The notes: generated by a model from the sequence alone, not told the origin. 64,000 bases of DNA from Maritimibacter sp. (GCA_002701395.1 NZVC01000057.1:124001-188000), one strand, 5' to 3'; positions 1 to 9,739 are shown, counted from the stretch's first letter. Translations and numbers: made by a program.

Positions 1-25
1 AGCCCGGAAACTCGTTCTCCGCCAT
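1..25 (-). CDS. start of an unidentified gene, cut by the window edge
   Basis: On the minus strand a GGAGG ribosome binding site lies five bases before an ATG at position 25, and the frame stays open to the window edge (first residues MAENEFPG). This follows the trxA terminator, so a new gene may begin here. Only eight codons are visible, so no product can be named and the call rests on the ribosome binding site alone. Confidence 0.3.
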
Positions 26-94
26 GAAGGCCTCCTTCTTCGTTGGCCCTGATATGGAACCCGTCCGCACGATGGGCAACCCCGCCAAAGCAAA

Positions 95-112
95 GGGCGC
101 CCGAAGGCGCCC
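95..112 (-). terminator. trxA terminator hairpin
   Basis: GGGCGCC and GGCGCCC form a perfect 7-bp stem around a 4-base loop. Read on the minus strand it is followed by a T-rich stretch (TTTGCTTTG). It lies about 25 bases past the trxA stop codon and fits a factor-independent terminator for the tsaE-to-trxA gene string. Confidence 0.65.
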
Positions 113-136
113 TCGCGTTTCGTCGGATCAAGCCGA

Positions 137-457
137 TCAGACGGCGTCGTCGATCCAGCCTTTCAGCGCGGCCTTCGGCGCGGCGCCGGTCTTGTTCGAC
201 ACGACCTGACCGTCCTTGAACAGGAACAGCGCGGGGATGCCGCGAACGCCCAGTTGGGCGGGCATCGACGGGTTCTCGTCGACGTTCACCTTGGCGATCT
301 TGATCTTGCCGGCATACTCGTCCGACAGCTCTTCAAGCGCCGGGCCGATCTGCTTGCAGGGGCCGCACCACTCGGCCCAGAAATCCACCACGACGGGGAC
401 GTCGGAGTTGACGACTTCGGTTTCGAAAGTGTCGTCGGTGACAGCTACGGTGGCCAT
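137..457 (-). CDS. trxA: thioredoxin
   Basis: A 106-residue cytoplasmic thioredoxin, the normal length for the family. The redox motif WCGPC is at residues 30-34, preceded by the usual VVVDFWAEW strand, and the cis-proline loop GIPAL follows in the second half. It reduces protein disulfides using electrons from thioredoxin reductase, which is not in this window. A good ribosome binding site (GGAGA) precedes the ATG. It sits 61 bases downstream of addA on the same strand, an arrangement common in Rhodobacterales, and a terminator hairpin follows it, so it is probably the last gene of this transcription unit. Confidence 0.97.
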   Translation of the reverse strand: MATVAVTDDTFETEVVNSDVPVVVDFWAEWCGPCKQIGPALEELSDEYAGKIKIAKVNVDENPSMPAQLGVRGIPALFLFKDGQVVSNKTGAAPKAALKGWIDDAV

Positions 458-518
458 GAGTATGTCTCCTTGGCATCAATTCGGTCGAACGGGAACGTAA
501 GTAGCGCGCTGCGAAGGG

Positions 519-3500
519 TCAAGATGTTGGCCAATTTTGCAAGGCAGCCCTCACGATGTCGTGGGGCAATGGCATCAGACTTGGGCCGGTTGTCCAGAGA
601 ATTGCCGTTTCCACCACACGATCCGGATAGATCTGCCGCAGGGCAAGGTCATAGGCCGCCATCTGCCGCAAAACGCCCAGCGGCACGTCTTCGGGGCGAT
701 CCGGGACGATGCGGTTGGTCTTGAAGTCCACCGCCAGCACGCGGTCCGGGCCGACCAACAGCTTGTCGATGGTGCCGTGGATGCGGGTGTCGCCAAGGTC
801 CGGAAGGCTCGCGGACAGGTCGACCTCGGACATCACCTCCGGTTCGAACAGGAACGCCAGCGAGCCGTCTGCAAGGATGTGCCCGACGTCGGCAAGGATC
901 GTCTCGACCTCGCCCGGCGCGGGTGTCTCGGTGCCCTGTTCCAGCAACTGCCGCCCGATCCTGTCGCGGTCGGCTTCGGGAAACAGCGGCAGGTGTTCCA
1001 AAAGCAGGTGCGCCATCCGCCCACGACGCAGCGCGGTTTCAAGATCACCTTCGTCGGGTTCGGCGCCGATGACCTTGGCGCCGCCAAGGTCGCTGGGCGA
1101 CAGGGTCTTCACCGCTGACGGCACGGGCAGGTGCCGGTCGATCCAGTCGGGCAGGGCGGGCGGTTCTGCAACGTCGGTCTGCGCCTCGACCAGCGCGCCC
1201 ATGTCCCAGTTTCCATGCGTCGCGCGCAGACCTTCGCCAACCGGCGTGTCCAGTTTCACGGGACCCATGCCTGCCACCGCTTGCCCAATCAGGCCGTGCC
1301 AGCAATCGTCCGCATCACCCGTGTCGCCCGCCGCCGCCACGATCAGCCAAGTCTCGGCGCGGGTGATCGCCACGTACAATAGCCGCAGCGTCTCGGCTTC
1401 TTGCGCGGTCTTCTTGGCCTCCAGCGCGTCTTTCATCACCTCGGGCTGCTTGCCGGCGGGCGTCTTCCAGACCGTTTCGCCCCCCTCCAGCGTCACCAGC
1501 TCGTCGCGCATCGGGGACCGGCGCTTGTTGGTGTCGGGCAGGATCACGATGGGCGCTTCCAGCCCTTTGGAGCCATGCACCGTCATCACCCGGATCTGAT
1601 CGCCCGCGGTGTCCATCTGGCGTTTGACCTCGACATCGTCGGTTTCCAGCCACGTCAGAAAGCCGGTCAGGCTGGGCACTTCCATCCGCTCGTAAGCCAG
1701 CGCCTGATTCAGCAGGGAATCGATGCCGTCTTCCGCCTCGGACCCTAGCCGCGCCAGCAGCTTCCGCCGTCCGTCATGCCGGGACAGGATGCGTTCGATC
1801 AGGTCGTAGGGCCGCAAGAAATCCGTCTGACCGCGCAGATCGTTCAGGATCTCCATCGTTCGGGGCCAGTCGGCGGCGCGGTCGCGCAGCGCGTTCCACA
1901 GGTAGGCGCGCCCACGCCCGGCGGCGAGGCGGAACAATTCATCCTCGGACCAGCCGAACAGCGGTGACCGCAGCGCGGCGGCCAGCGACAGATCGTCTTC
2001 CGGCGTGGCAAGAAAGGACAGCACGGCGGCAAGATCCTTCACCGCCAGTTCGCCGCCCAGCTTCAGGCGGTCGGCCCCGGCCACCGGCAACCCTTCCGCC
2101 TTGCAAGCGCGGATCAGTTCGGAAAACAGCGTGGACCGGCGGCGGACGAGGATCAGAAAATCCCCCGCCCGCACCCGCCGGCGCGTTCCGTTCGGCAGCG
2201 GAATCGTCTCTGATGCGATGGTTTCACGGATGTTTCGCGCTATGGCGTGGGCAAGGACGACGTCGTGATGGTTCTCGGCCAGCGTGTCGACGGGATCGTA
2301 CCAGTGCGCCGGATCTTGCTTTTCCGCGACCGGCACGGCGGGCCAAAGGTCGACGCGGCCGGGCAGGTCGGCGTGGAACGCGCGGTGCCGCGCGTCCATC
2401 TCCATCCGCGCGGCAGGCACTTCGGTGAACAGGGTGTCGACCAGCCGCAGGATCGCGGCGGACGATCGGAACGAGAATTCCAGTTCGCGCCGTTGCAGCG
2501 GATGCCCGACACCTTCCAGACGTTCGCGGAAGTGGTCCCGCATCCGGTCGAATTCCTCGGGGTCCGCGCCCTGAAAGGAATAGATCGATTGCTTTTTGTC
2601 GCCGACGACGAAGATCGTGCGCAGTTTGTCGTCCCGCGCGCCCACGCCGGACGTGAACTCTTGCGCCAGCTTCTCGATCACCTGCCACTGCACCGGGCTG
2701 GTGTCCTGCGCCTCGTCCACAAGGATGTGGTCCAGACCGCCGTCCAGCCGGTACAGCACCCAGTCGGCGACGACCGGGTCGGACAGAAGGTGACGTGTTT
2801 TCAGGATCAGGTCATCGAAGTCCAGCCAGCCATGCGCCAGCTTTCGCGCCTCGTAAGCCGGAAGGAAGGCCGCCGAAAAGCGGTGCAGCGCGTCGGCGCG
2901 TTCGACTGCCTGCAACGCGACGAACAGCGGGCGGGCGTCCTGCACCCGTTCCATCAGCGCGTCGAGGTCGTCGGCAAGCGAACCCATTGCCGCCTTGCAG
3001 TCCTTGGTCGGGAACCTGTCGGTCTTCGCGCCGAACGGCGCTTTCGCCTTCTCGCCGTACAGGAAACGTTCGAAACAAGCCTCTAACAAGGCCATGTTCG
3101 GCACGTTCCAGTTCAAGGCCGCCAGCTTTTCAGCGTCCTTCTGGTCATTCGACTTGGTGCTTTCCCGCAACCGCTGGACAACGCTTGTCATCAAGTCGGC
3201 TTCGTTGCCGTCGAACACGTCGTCCAACAGCCCCTCGGGTGTCAGGTTGGCGGGGCAATCGAACAGCCGCATCACCTCGGCGCGGTCCAGTGGCTGCGAC
3301 AGGCTTTCTTGCCGCCCGACGATAGCCTGCGTCAGACCGTCCAGATCCTCGCCCGAATACAACGCGGCGACTGCATCGACGGCATCCACCTGCGGACCCG
3401 TCGCCATTGCCTCGACCACGTCCTGCCGCAACCGCTGGGCCGAACGGTCGTCCATCTCGACGAAGGACGGCGACACCCCGGCCTCTAGCGGAAACCGCCG

Positions 3501-3893
3501 CAGCAACGAGGCGCAGAACGAGTGGATCGTCTGAATGCGCAGCCCGCCCGGCGTTTCGATGGCGCGGGCGAACAGGCGGCGCGCCTCGGCCAGCCGGTCC
3601 GGAGACGTGACGTCGGTCGCGCCCATCCGGTGCAGTTCCTGCGCCAGCGCGCCGTCGGGTTTCAGCGCCCAGTCGCCCAGCCGCTTGAACAGCCGGTTCT
3701 GCATCTCGGACGCGGCGGCCTTGGTGTAGGTCAGACACAGGATGTTCTGCGGCGGCACTTTGTTCAGCAACAGCCGCGCCACCCGGTCGGTCAGCACGCG
3801 GGTCTTGCCGGACCCGGCGTTGGCGGACAGCCATGTCGCCATGTCCGGATCGGCGGCACGGTTCTGGCTGAGCGTTGCTTCGTCCAGCGTCAT
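519..3893 (-). CDS. addA: double-strand break repair helicase AddA
   Basis: A 1124-residue UvrD-family helicase and nuclease, the AddA subunit of the alphaproteobacterial AddAB (RecBCD-like) complex, which resects broken DNA ends for RecA loading. Visible motifs are Walker A (AGSGKT, near residue 26), the TYTKAAASEM segment, Walker B (DEAQD), GDKKQSIYSFQGA, TVHGSKGLE and RLLYVAITRA, then a C-terminal RecB-type nuclease motif (GTID followed by VDFKTN). The ATG at 3893 is chosen over an in-frame ATG 14 codons upstream because it overlaps the addB stop as ATGA, implying translational coupling, and because family members begin close to the Walker A motif. Confidence 0.96.
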   Translation of the reverse strand: MTLDEATLSQNRAADPDMATWLSANAGSGKTRVLTDRVARLLLNKVPPQNILCLTYTKAAASEMQNRLFKRLGDWALKPDGALAQELHRMGATDVTSPDRLAEARRLFARAIETPGGLRIQTIHSFCASLLRRFPLEAGVSPSFVEMDDRSAQRLRQDVVEAMATGPQVDAVDAVAALYSGEDLDGLTQAIVGRQESLSQPLDRAEVMRLFDCPANLTPEGLLDDVFDGNEADLMTSVVQRLRESTKSNDQKDAEKLAALNWNVPNMALLEACFERFLYGEKAKAPFGAKTDRFPTKDCKAAMGSLADDLDALMERVQDARPLFVALQAVERADALHRFSAAFLPAYEARKLAHGWLDFDDLILKTRHLLSDPVVADWVLYRLDGGLDHILVDEAQDTSPVQWQVIEKLAQEFTSGVGARDDKLRTIFVVGDKKQSIYSFQGADPEEFDRMRDHFRERLEGVGHPLQRRELEFSFRSSAAILRLVDTLFTEVPAARMEMDARHRAFHADLPGRVDLWPAVPVAEKQDPAHWYDPVDTLAENHHDVVLAHAIARNIRETIASETIPLPNGTRRRVRAGDFLILVRRRSTLFSELIRACKAEGLPVAGADRLKLGGELAVKDLAAVLSFLATPEDDLSLAAALRSPLFGWSEDELFRLAAGRGRAYLWNALRDRAADWPRTMEILNDLRGQTDFLRPYDLIERILSRHDGRRKLLARLGSEAEDGIDSLLNQALAYERMEVPSLTGFLTWLETDDVEVKRQMDTAGDQIRVMTVHGSKGLEAPIVILPDTNKRRSPMRDELVTLEGGETVWKTPAGKQPEVMKDALEAKKTAQEAETLRLLYVAITRAETWLIVAAAGDTGDADDCWHGLIGQAVAGMGPVKLDTPVGEGLRATHGNWDMGALVEAQTDVAEPPALPDWIDRHLPVPSAVKTLSPSDLGGAKVIGAEPDEGDLETALRRGRMAHLLLEHLPLFPEADRDRIGRQLLEQGTETPAPGEVETILADVGHILADGSLAFLFEPEVMSEVDLSASLPDLGDTRIHGTIDKLLVGPDRVLAVDFKTNRIVPDRPEDVPLGVLRQMAAYDLALRQIYPDRVVETAILWTTGPSLMPLPHDIVRAALQNWPTS

Positions 3894-6850
3894 TCGCCCA
3901 CCTCCTGCCGTGGGGCCTCGTCGCTTTCGTCCCACTCTCCGAACCGGGCAAGGTGGTCATAGGGCATTTCGTTGCGCTGCTTGTCCACCGCCCGGCGGGA
4001 CACATAGCCCCGATCCCGAGAGCGATAGGCCGTGATGAGCCGCACGAAGCCCTCGTAAATCTCGGCCGTTTCGCCCGCGCTCCACGGGCGGCTTTCGACC
4101 TTGGGGGTCGACCCGAGCCCGATATAGCTGATCTCTCCCACCTCGGCGGCGGGCAGGTCGGCGATTGCGCCGCGCTCGGCCATCACGGCGGCAAGGCCAA
4201 GCTGCTTGTCGAAACTGTCCTGCACCGCCTTGGTGGGTGGATTGCCGGTCTTGTAGTCGTAGATCGCCAGCCGCCCGTCAGGCAGACGGTCGACGCGGTC
4301 GATCTTGCCCTTCAGCAGCAGATCCAGATGCGGAAGCTCCAGCCCGCCCTTGTGTTCCAGCGCGGCGACCTCGCGGGTGGACTGGCGTTCCGCTTCGGTG
4401 GACAGGAACCAGTCGGCAAAGCGTGCCACCCGCGCGCGCCACATGCGCTGGGCAGCGGGCCAAGGCGCGTGTTCTTCAAGAACTGCGTCGGTCAACTCGA
4501 ACAGCCGCGCGCGGGCGGCGTCGAGGTCGTCCACGGGACCCGAAGCGATGAAGCGGTCCAGCAGTTCGTGCAGGACGGTGCCGCGCAGGGGGGCGTCTGG
4601 TTGCTGCCGCAGCGGGTCAAGCCGCTTCAGGCCCAGCACCCGGCGGGCATAGACCGCATAGGGATCGCGGATCAGCGTCTGGATCTCGGTGATCGACAGC
4701 TCTTTCGGGCGGGCGTCGACCGGCGGGCTGGGTGCGGGGCGCCGTGCATGCGGGTTGGCGGCGATCATCTCGGGCGTGGGGGCGTCCAGCCGTTCGGCCA
4801 AAGCCAGCCAATGGTTTCCCCGGCCTCGCATCTCGGCCAGCGCGACCGCGCTTTCGTCGCTGAGCCCCGCCATCAGGTTGATCAGCCGGTTCAGCCACCG
4901 CGACGGTACGGTCTGCGCCTCGGCATCGCGGACGGCGCGGGTGATCACCACCTCGGGCGCGGCGGCGGCCTGCTGGAAATCATGCGCGGCAAGTCCGATG
5001 CGGCGTTCCGGCAGCAACAGTCCGGCCTGATGCCGCATGGTGCGGTTCAGCCACGGATCGGGGCGCGCGGCCTCGGGCCAGACGCCCTCGTTCAGGCCGC
5101 CCAGCACAACGACATCGGCGCCCTGCACGCGGGCTTCCAACGTGCCCCAGATCATGATGCCGGCGTGGGTGCCCGTGGCTTCGCGCACCTCGCCCCGCTG
5201 CAAAACGGCCAGGAACAGGGACTGATAATCGCGCGGCGTCAGCCGCCCACCGTGGCTGGCCTCTTGCCGCAACGCCTCGACCCAGCGCAGGGCTTCGCCC
5301 CCGGCTTCCTTCAGCCACAGCTCGCCCGACCCTTCGCCCAAGGGTCCGGCGGCCAGCCGTTCCGACAGGGCGATGTGCGCGTCCAGATGGTCGGTCAGGG
5401 TGCGGGTGCCGATGTCTTCCAGACCCGCGATGCAGCCCGCCAGCCACGTGGCCCAAGCGATGCGCGACTCGTCGCCCTTCGCCGCCCAGTCCAACAGATC
5501 GACGGCGGCGGGGAATGGCGGGCCCCAGCGGCGCAGCTTCAGTTCCAGTTCGCGGGTGTGCAACAGGTGCGGGCCACGCTGATCGGACCCCGAGTTCGTC
5601 AGAGGATGCTTCAGCAGGGTCAGCAGCGCCTCGGAGGTCAGCTTTTCCCCCACCAGCGCCGCGACATGGCGCAGGAAACGGCCCGGCGCGGTCAGCGGCA
5701 GCGGTCGTCCGGCGCTGTCGTCGGGGGTGATGCCCCAGCGATCAAGCGCGGCGGTGACCTGCCGCGACAGAACCCGGTCCGGCGTGATCAGGGCCGCGGT
5801 CTTGCCCCGTTCGGCCGCGTCCCGCAGCACAAGCGCGATCGCCCCTGCCTCGGCCCGCGACGACTGCGCCTCGATCATCGTGACGTCGGCGGTGGCCTCG
5901 GGCATCGCACCGGCCAGCCCTTGCCCCTCGTTCATCCACTGGTCGGTGACGGGCGCAGGCCGCAGCGCCAGCGACAAAAGCCGGTTGCGCGGCGGGTTCG
6001 GGGCGCTGCCCGGCTGCCAGTCGCGCACATCGGAATGATGGCTTTCCATGTCCGCCAGCAGCTTCGAGAACCGGAACTGCGGGTGATCTTCGGACGCCAG
6101 CGCATCGTCCAGCATGTCCCAGACCGGCGACGGCAGGTCGAAGTCGAAGCCCGGCAGAATCAGCGCGCCTTGGGGCAGCGCGGCGACCGCGCGCATGAAC
6201 GTCGCGGTGGCGCCGCGCGACCCGGTCGACCCGGCGACGATCACGGGATGCGCGGGCGGGGTGTCGGCCCAGCGCCGAACGGTGGCATCGACCACGCGCC
6301 TTTGCCGTGCCTCGGCATCCGGCGCGTCGTGATCGTCGCGCAGGAATTCCTCGACCAGCGTCACGAAGGAGAGGCTGCGCTGCCAGTGCCCGGATTGGTC
6401 CGCGACGTCCAGCGATGCAATGCGGTCGGGCGGAACGCCTTCGCCCTGCATCTCGTCCATCAGCGCGGCAAGGCTGTCGGCAAGGTCGAAGAGCGATGCG
6501 CGCGGGGCAAGGTCGGGCTGCCGTTCCAGCAGCGCGGCGACCAGCTGGGTCAGTTCCAGCCGGCGTCGCAGCGGCGGCACGGCAGGCGGGATGTCGGCAA
6601 AGGCGGCTTCGGTGGCAAGGTCGGTGACCAGACGGATGCGGGGCAGCAGGCGGGCAGGGCCGTTGTCGAACAGCTCTTTCATGCGCCGCTGCATCCGGCG
6701 GGTGTTCACGAAGATCTCGGCCCGGGCCAGTGCTTCGGGCGGCTGACCGGCGGTGCGGGCCAGAAGACCTTCGACGACCGCGCGGGGAAAGTCGGCACCG
6801 GGCGGCAGGCCAAAGATGCGGGGGCCGGAAGAGGGGTCAAACATGGGCAT
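3890..6850 (-). CDS. addB: double-strand break repair protein AddB
   Basis: A 986-residue partner of AddA. The start (MFDPSSGPRIFGLPPG) and the C-terminal PD-(D/E)XK nuclease motif (GKIDRVD followed by DYKTG) are typical of the alphaproteobacterial AddB type. The N-terminal helicase-like part lacks a convincing Walker A, as expected for AddB, which scans DNA for Chi-type recognition. Either ATG at 6850 or 6844 could be used; both overlap the 3' end of murU. It is translationally coupled to addA through an ATGA overlap. Confidence 0.95.
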   Translation of the reverse strand: MPMFDPSSGPRIFGLPPGADFPRAVVEGLLARTAGQPPEALARAEIFVNTRRMQRRMKELFDNGPARLLPRIRLVTDLATEAAFADIPPAVPPLRRRLELTQLVAALLERQPDLAPRASLFDLADSLAALMDEMQGEGVPPDRIASLDVADQSGHWQRSLSFVTLVEEFLRDDHDAPDAEARQRRVVDATVRRWADTPPAHPVIVAGSTGSRGATATFMRAVAALPQGALILPGFDFDLPSPVWDMLDDALASEDHPQFRFSKLLADMESHHSDVRDWQPGSAPNPPRNRLLSLALRPAPVTDQWMNEGQGLAGAMPEATADVTMIEAQSSRAEAGAIALVLRDAAERGKTAALITPDRVLSRQVTAALDRWGITPDDSAGRPLPLTAPGRFLRHVAALVGEKLTSEALLTLLKHPLTNSGSDQRGPHLLHTRELELKLRRWGPPFPAAVDLLDWAAKGDESRIAWATWLAGCIAGLEDIGTRTLTDHLDAHIALSERLAAGPLGEGSGELWLKEAGGEALRWVEALRQEASHGGRLTPRDYQSLFLAVLQRGEVREATGTHAGIMIWGTLEARVQGADVVVLGGLNEGVWPEAARPDPWLNRTMRHQAGLLLPERRIGLAAHDFQQAAAAPEVVITRAVRDAEAQTVPSRWLNRLINLMAGLSDESAVALAEMRGRGNHWLALAERLDAPTPEMIAANPHARRPAPSPPVDARPKELSITEIQTLIRDPYAVYARRVLGLKRLDPLRQQPDAPLRGTVLHELLDRFIASGPVDDLDAARARLFELTDAVLEEHAPWPAAQRMWRARVARFADWFLSTEAERQSTREVAALEHKGGLELPHLDLLLKGKIDRVDRLPDGRLAIYDYKTGNPPTKAVQDSFDKQLGLAAVMAERGAIADLPAAEVGEISYIGLGSTPKVESRPWSAGETAEIYEGFVRLITAYRSRDRGYVSRRAVDKQRNEMPYDHLARFGEWDESDEAPRQEVGE

Positions 6851-7523
6851 CGCTCAGCATCGTCTCGGCCAACGGGATTGCTTCGGGATAACCGACATCG
6901 CACCAGCCACCGGCGTGGGCAATGCCGAACAGCGCGTTGTCGTGCAACATCTGCTTCCATATGGCGTGCATGCTGAAAACAGTCTCTGTACAGGCACGAA
7001 ACGGGTCCGTCTTCACGATCTGAAGGCCGGAATAGACCAATCCGGGACCATAGGTCAGCCGACCTTCACTGTCCGGGATGAAGTCGCCCCGACCCTTGTG
7101 GCCCACAGCGGATTCGCGCGGGATCAGCATCATCAGGCCGTCCATACGATTTGGGTCCCATGCATCCAGAAGCGCGGCGACAGGGTTCGGCCCTGTCCAG
7201 ACGGCATCGGTGTTCAGCGTCAGCACCGCGTCGCCGGACAGCAAGGGAAGCGCCGCCTTCAGCCCGCCGCCCGTATCAAGGATCGTCGCTTCGTGGCTTT
7301 CGACCACGTTGGAAGCTGCCAGATGCACGGCCATGAGGGCCGCGTGATAGTGCGTGTTGGCGACGACCGTGCCAACGCCAGCGTCGCGCACCAGCGCAAG
7401 CGCGTGGTCGAACAGCGGCCGCCCCGCGACCCTGACCAAGGGCTTCGGCAGCGTGTCGGTCAGGGGCCGCATCCGGGTGCCGAACCCGGCGGCGAACAGA
7501 AGGGCGGCGTCAGGCTGCGGCAT
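6837..7523 (-). CDS. murU: N-acetylmuramate alpha-1-phosphate uridylyltransferase
   Basis: A 228-residue sugar-1-phosphate nucleotidyltransferase with the signature AAGFGTRMRPLTDTLPKPL at residues 11-29 and the NTDAVW metal-binding segment. The family includes mannose-1-phosphate guanylyltransferases, but the partner kinase directly upstream, with a 14-base overlap, matches the AmgK-MurU pair. That pair salvages N-acetylmuramic acid into UDP-MurNAc, bypassing de novo synthesis and giving intrinsic fosfomycin tolerance where studied. The assignment to MurU rather than another nucleotidyltransferase rests on that neighbourhood. Confidence 0.85.
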   Translation of the reverse strand: MPQPDAALLFAAGFGTRMRPLTDTLPKPLVRVAGRPLFDHALALVRDAGVGTVVANTHYHAALMAVHLAASNVVESHEATILDTGGGLKAALPLLSGDAVLTLNTDAVWTGPNPVAALLDAWDPNRMDGLMMLIPRESAVGHKGRGDFIPDSEGRLTYGPGLVYSGLQIVKTDPFRACTETVFSMHAIWKQMLHDNALFGIAHAGGWCDVGYPEAIPLAETMLSDAHV

Positions 7524-8514
7524 CGGGTTTCAGCCGGTCAAGACGATCCGGTTCCGGCACGACCTGCAACACGGCGGTGCGCAGATCCTCCAGCCCGGGC
7601 GTGGCAAGGCAGGTCATCAGGTGGCGCCAGACGCGGGGGATGAAGGCGACGTACTGCGGCTTGCCGAAATGCAGCGACAGGCGGCCGAACACCCCGAGAA
7701 TCCGAAGGTGGCGCTGGGCGCCGATGGCGGCATAAGCAGCCCGAAAGCGGTCGGGGTCGTCCCCTGTCAGCGCGACGTATTGCGCGACGATCTCGTTCTC
7801 TAGGGTGGGCGACAGGTCGCGGCGGGCGTCCTGCAGAAGCGAGACCATGTCATACGCCGGATGCGCCGCCACCGCGTCTTGGAAATCAAGCAGGCCGACA
7901 CGGGCAACGCCGCCGCGCTCGGGCAGCCAAGGCAGGTTCTCGGCATGGCAATCGCGCAGGCAGAACACACGGACGTTGCCGATGGTGTGCTGCAAAACAG
8001 TCTCGAACACGGTGACAAGCGCCTGTTGATCCGATTGTGTCACTGTCGACCCAAACGGGCGGGCATACCAGTCGAACGCAGGCTCGATCAGCTTGGCCAT
8101 GTGCGGCGCGGTGAATGTCGGCAGATCATCCGGCACGGGCAGATCGCGAAGGACGGCCAGCATCTCGGCGGCGGCGCGGTAAAGCTCGGTTTCCCGCGTG
8201 GGGTCCTGTTCGACCAGCCGCGCGAACAGCGCGTCGCCGAGGTCCTCTAGCAAAAGGAACCCGTCCACCTCGTCCGCCGCGAAGACATCGGGTGCAGACA
8301 ATCCGTGCGCCGCCAGAAGACCGGCGATCCGCACGAAGGGGCGCACGTCCTGCCCCTGATCCGCTGGCGCGTCCATCAGAACGGCGGTGCGGTAGCCCGC
8401 CACCAGCCGTTCGTACCGACGGGCCGAGGCGTCGCCGGCCAGCGGCGTGCGTATGGCGTCGCCCCATCCTGCGCGTTCAAGGAATGCGGTGCAGCGGGCC
8501 GCCCGGTCAGACAT
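7510..8514 (-). CDS. amgK: anomeric MurNAc/GlcNAc kinase, aminoglycoside phosphotransferase family
   Basis: A 334-residue kinase of the APH fold. The catalytic loop LRDCHAENLPWL and the metal-binding LLDFQDA segment are clear, and the AHPAYDM segment after it is typical of the AmgK group. In characterised systems AmgK phosphorylates C1 of MurNAc or GlcNAc, feeding MurU, which is encoded immediately downstream. The ATG at 8514 is preferred to one 19 codons upstream because MSDRAARC is a typical family start and it overlaps the tsaE stop by eight bases, while the longer start would run further into tsaE. Confidence 0.87.
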   Translation of the reverse strand: MSDRAARCTAFLERAGWGDAIRTPLAGDASARRYERLVAGYRTAVLMDAPADQGQDVRPFVRIAGLLAAHGLSAPDVFAADEVDGFLLLEDLGDALFARLVEQDPTRETELYRAAAEMLAVLRDLPVPDDLPTFTAPHMAKLIEPAFDWYARPFGSTVTQSDQQALVTVFETVLQHTIGNVRVFCLRDCHAENLPWLPERGGVARVGLLDFQDAVAAHPAYDMVSLLQDARRDLSPTLENEIVAQYVALTGDDPDRFRAAYAAIGAQRHLRILGVFGRLSLHFGKPQYVAFIPRVWRHLMTCLATPGLEDLRTAVLQVVPEPDRLDRLKPDAAA

Positions 8515-8992
8515 CGGCCATGTCCGGCACGATGGTCTGCCAGCGGGCGTCTGTGCTGGACAGCCGCGCAATCCGCTCGCCCTCGCGCGGGGTCATCTCA
8601 AGCGACAGGGTCAACGCGCCGGCGGGTGTCATGTCGTCCAGCCGGTCGGGCCATTCGACAAGGCAGATCGCGTCGGTAAAGGCATCTTCCAACCCAAGTT
8701 CGGCAACCTCGTCCGGGCCCGTCAGGCGATACAGGTCGCTGTGCCATATCTCTGTCGCGCCGTCGGAATACACCTGAACCAGCGTGAATGTGGGCGACGG
8801 CACGTCTTCGGCTCGCCCCGTCGCGGCAAGCCGCGACTGGATCAGGGACCGCGCGAAATGGGTTTTCCCGGCGCCAAGCCCGCCCTGAAGCAGGATCACG
8901 TCGCCGGGACCAAGGCGCGCGGCAAGCGCCGCGGCAAAGGCCGCGGTGCGTGCTTCGGATGGAAAGGTCAGCGTCTGCTCGAAGGCCGTCAT
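8507..8992 (-). CDS. tsaE: tRNA threonylcarbamoyladenosine biosynthesis ATPase TsaE
   Basis: A 161-residue P-loop protein needed for t6A37 modification of ANN-decoding tRNAs, working with TsaB, TsaC and TsaD. It shows Walker A (GGLGAGKTHFAR), SPTFTLVQVY and HSDLYRL, all hallmarks of the family, at the usual length. The ATG at 8992 gives MTAFEQTLTFPSE, a normal N-terminus; longer in-frame starts add an Arg-rich stretch with no family resemblance. It heads the tightly overlapping string tsaE-amgK-murU-addB-addA. Confidence 0.94.
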   Translation of the reverse strand: MTAFEQTLTFPSEARTAAFAAALAARLGPGDVILLQGGLGAGKTHFARSLIQSRLAATGRAEDVPSPTFTLVQVYSDGATEIWHSDLYRLTGPDEVAELGLEDAFTDAICLVEWPDRLDDMTPAGALTLSLEMTPREGERIARLSSTDARWQTIVPDMADV

Positions 8993-9038
8993 GCCGCCAC
9001 TGTGGCCAAGCCGGACGGCCGCCGCAAGCGCGTCAGCG

Positions 9039-9566
9039 TCAGTTGCTGCAGCGTTGCGCCGCCTCGTCGACTGCCGCCGTGAACCCGAACAGCGAGAACG
9101 TGTCCTCGGTCTGCGTGCCACGCGACGACCGCGCGGTCAGCACAGCTTCGGCACCGCCCTTCATCGCCTCGACGATGCGACCGTCCTCGGCCGGGTCTTT
9201 CGCCCAAGCCATCTCGCCGCGCGTGAACAGCTCGAAGCTGTCGTCGCCGATCTGAAGCGTGACGGTCGAGCCCTCCGCGAAGGGATAGCCGCCGGTGAAG
9301 GACACCTGACCCGCCACGTTCGAGTTCGGGATATACGACACGAACAGCAGGATGTCGCCGCGCCGCACTGCGACCACGCGACCGTCCCGGGTGTTCACGG
9401 TTTCCTTGGGGCTGGATACGCTCCAGCACTGCGCCGGATCCTGAGCTTCGAACACGCTCCAGTCCGTGTGGGCTGCCACACGGTTACGGGATTCCTGTGC
9501 ATCGACACTCAGCGGCGTCATCAAAATCGCGGCGCACAGCGCGCCGAGACCAAGACATGATTGCAT
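9039..9566 (-). CDS. exported IalB-family (invasion-associated locus B) protein
   Basis: A 175-residue secreted protein. The ATG at 9566 gives a standard signal peptide (MQSCLGLGALCAAILMTPLS, then VDAQ) and the mature part has the IalB-family pattern, including WSVFEAQDPAQCW and a late C-terminal cysteine (AQRCSN), which probably form a disulfide. IalB was named for erythrocyte invasion in Bartonella but the family is widespread in free-living alphaproteobacteria, where its role is unclear. It lies 46 bases upstream of tsaE on the same strand. In-frame starts further upstream would place 31 charged residues before the signal peptide. Confidence 0.85.
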   Translation of the reverse strand: MQSCLGLGALCAAILMTPLSVDAQESRNRVAAHTDWSVFEAQDPAQCWSVSSPKETVNTRDGRVVAVRRGDILLFVSYIPNSNVAGQVSFTGGYPFAEGSTVTLQIGDDSFELFTRGEMAWAKDPAEDGRIVEAMKGGAEAVLTARSSRGTQTEDTFSLFGFTAAVDEAAQRCSN

Positions 9567-9739
9567 TCGTCTCACAGCCTCCAGCCGTTTCTTGCTGCCT
9601 CTCGCTGCCGCCGGCAGTCCGTCTCGCGTGACCTTCGTTGGCGGGCATGCGATAATCAATCAACTGGCAGGACGATAACGGAAAACTGCTGATCAGCGAA
9701 AGGGCTGGCAGCGGAAAATCGCGCAGGCTTGAAGGAAAA

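Noticed and set aside
3875-6976. A very long open frame on the plus strand opposite addB
   Set aside because: Its translation is low-complexity Arg/Gln/Gly-rich sequence without family resemblance; it mirrors the codon structure of the real addB gene on the other strand. The same applies to other long antisense frames opposite serA, nusA, infB, flhA and fliF.
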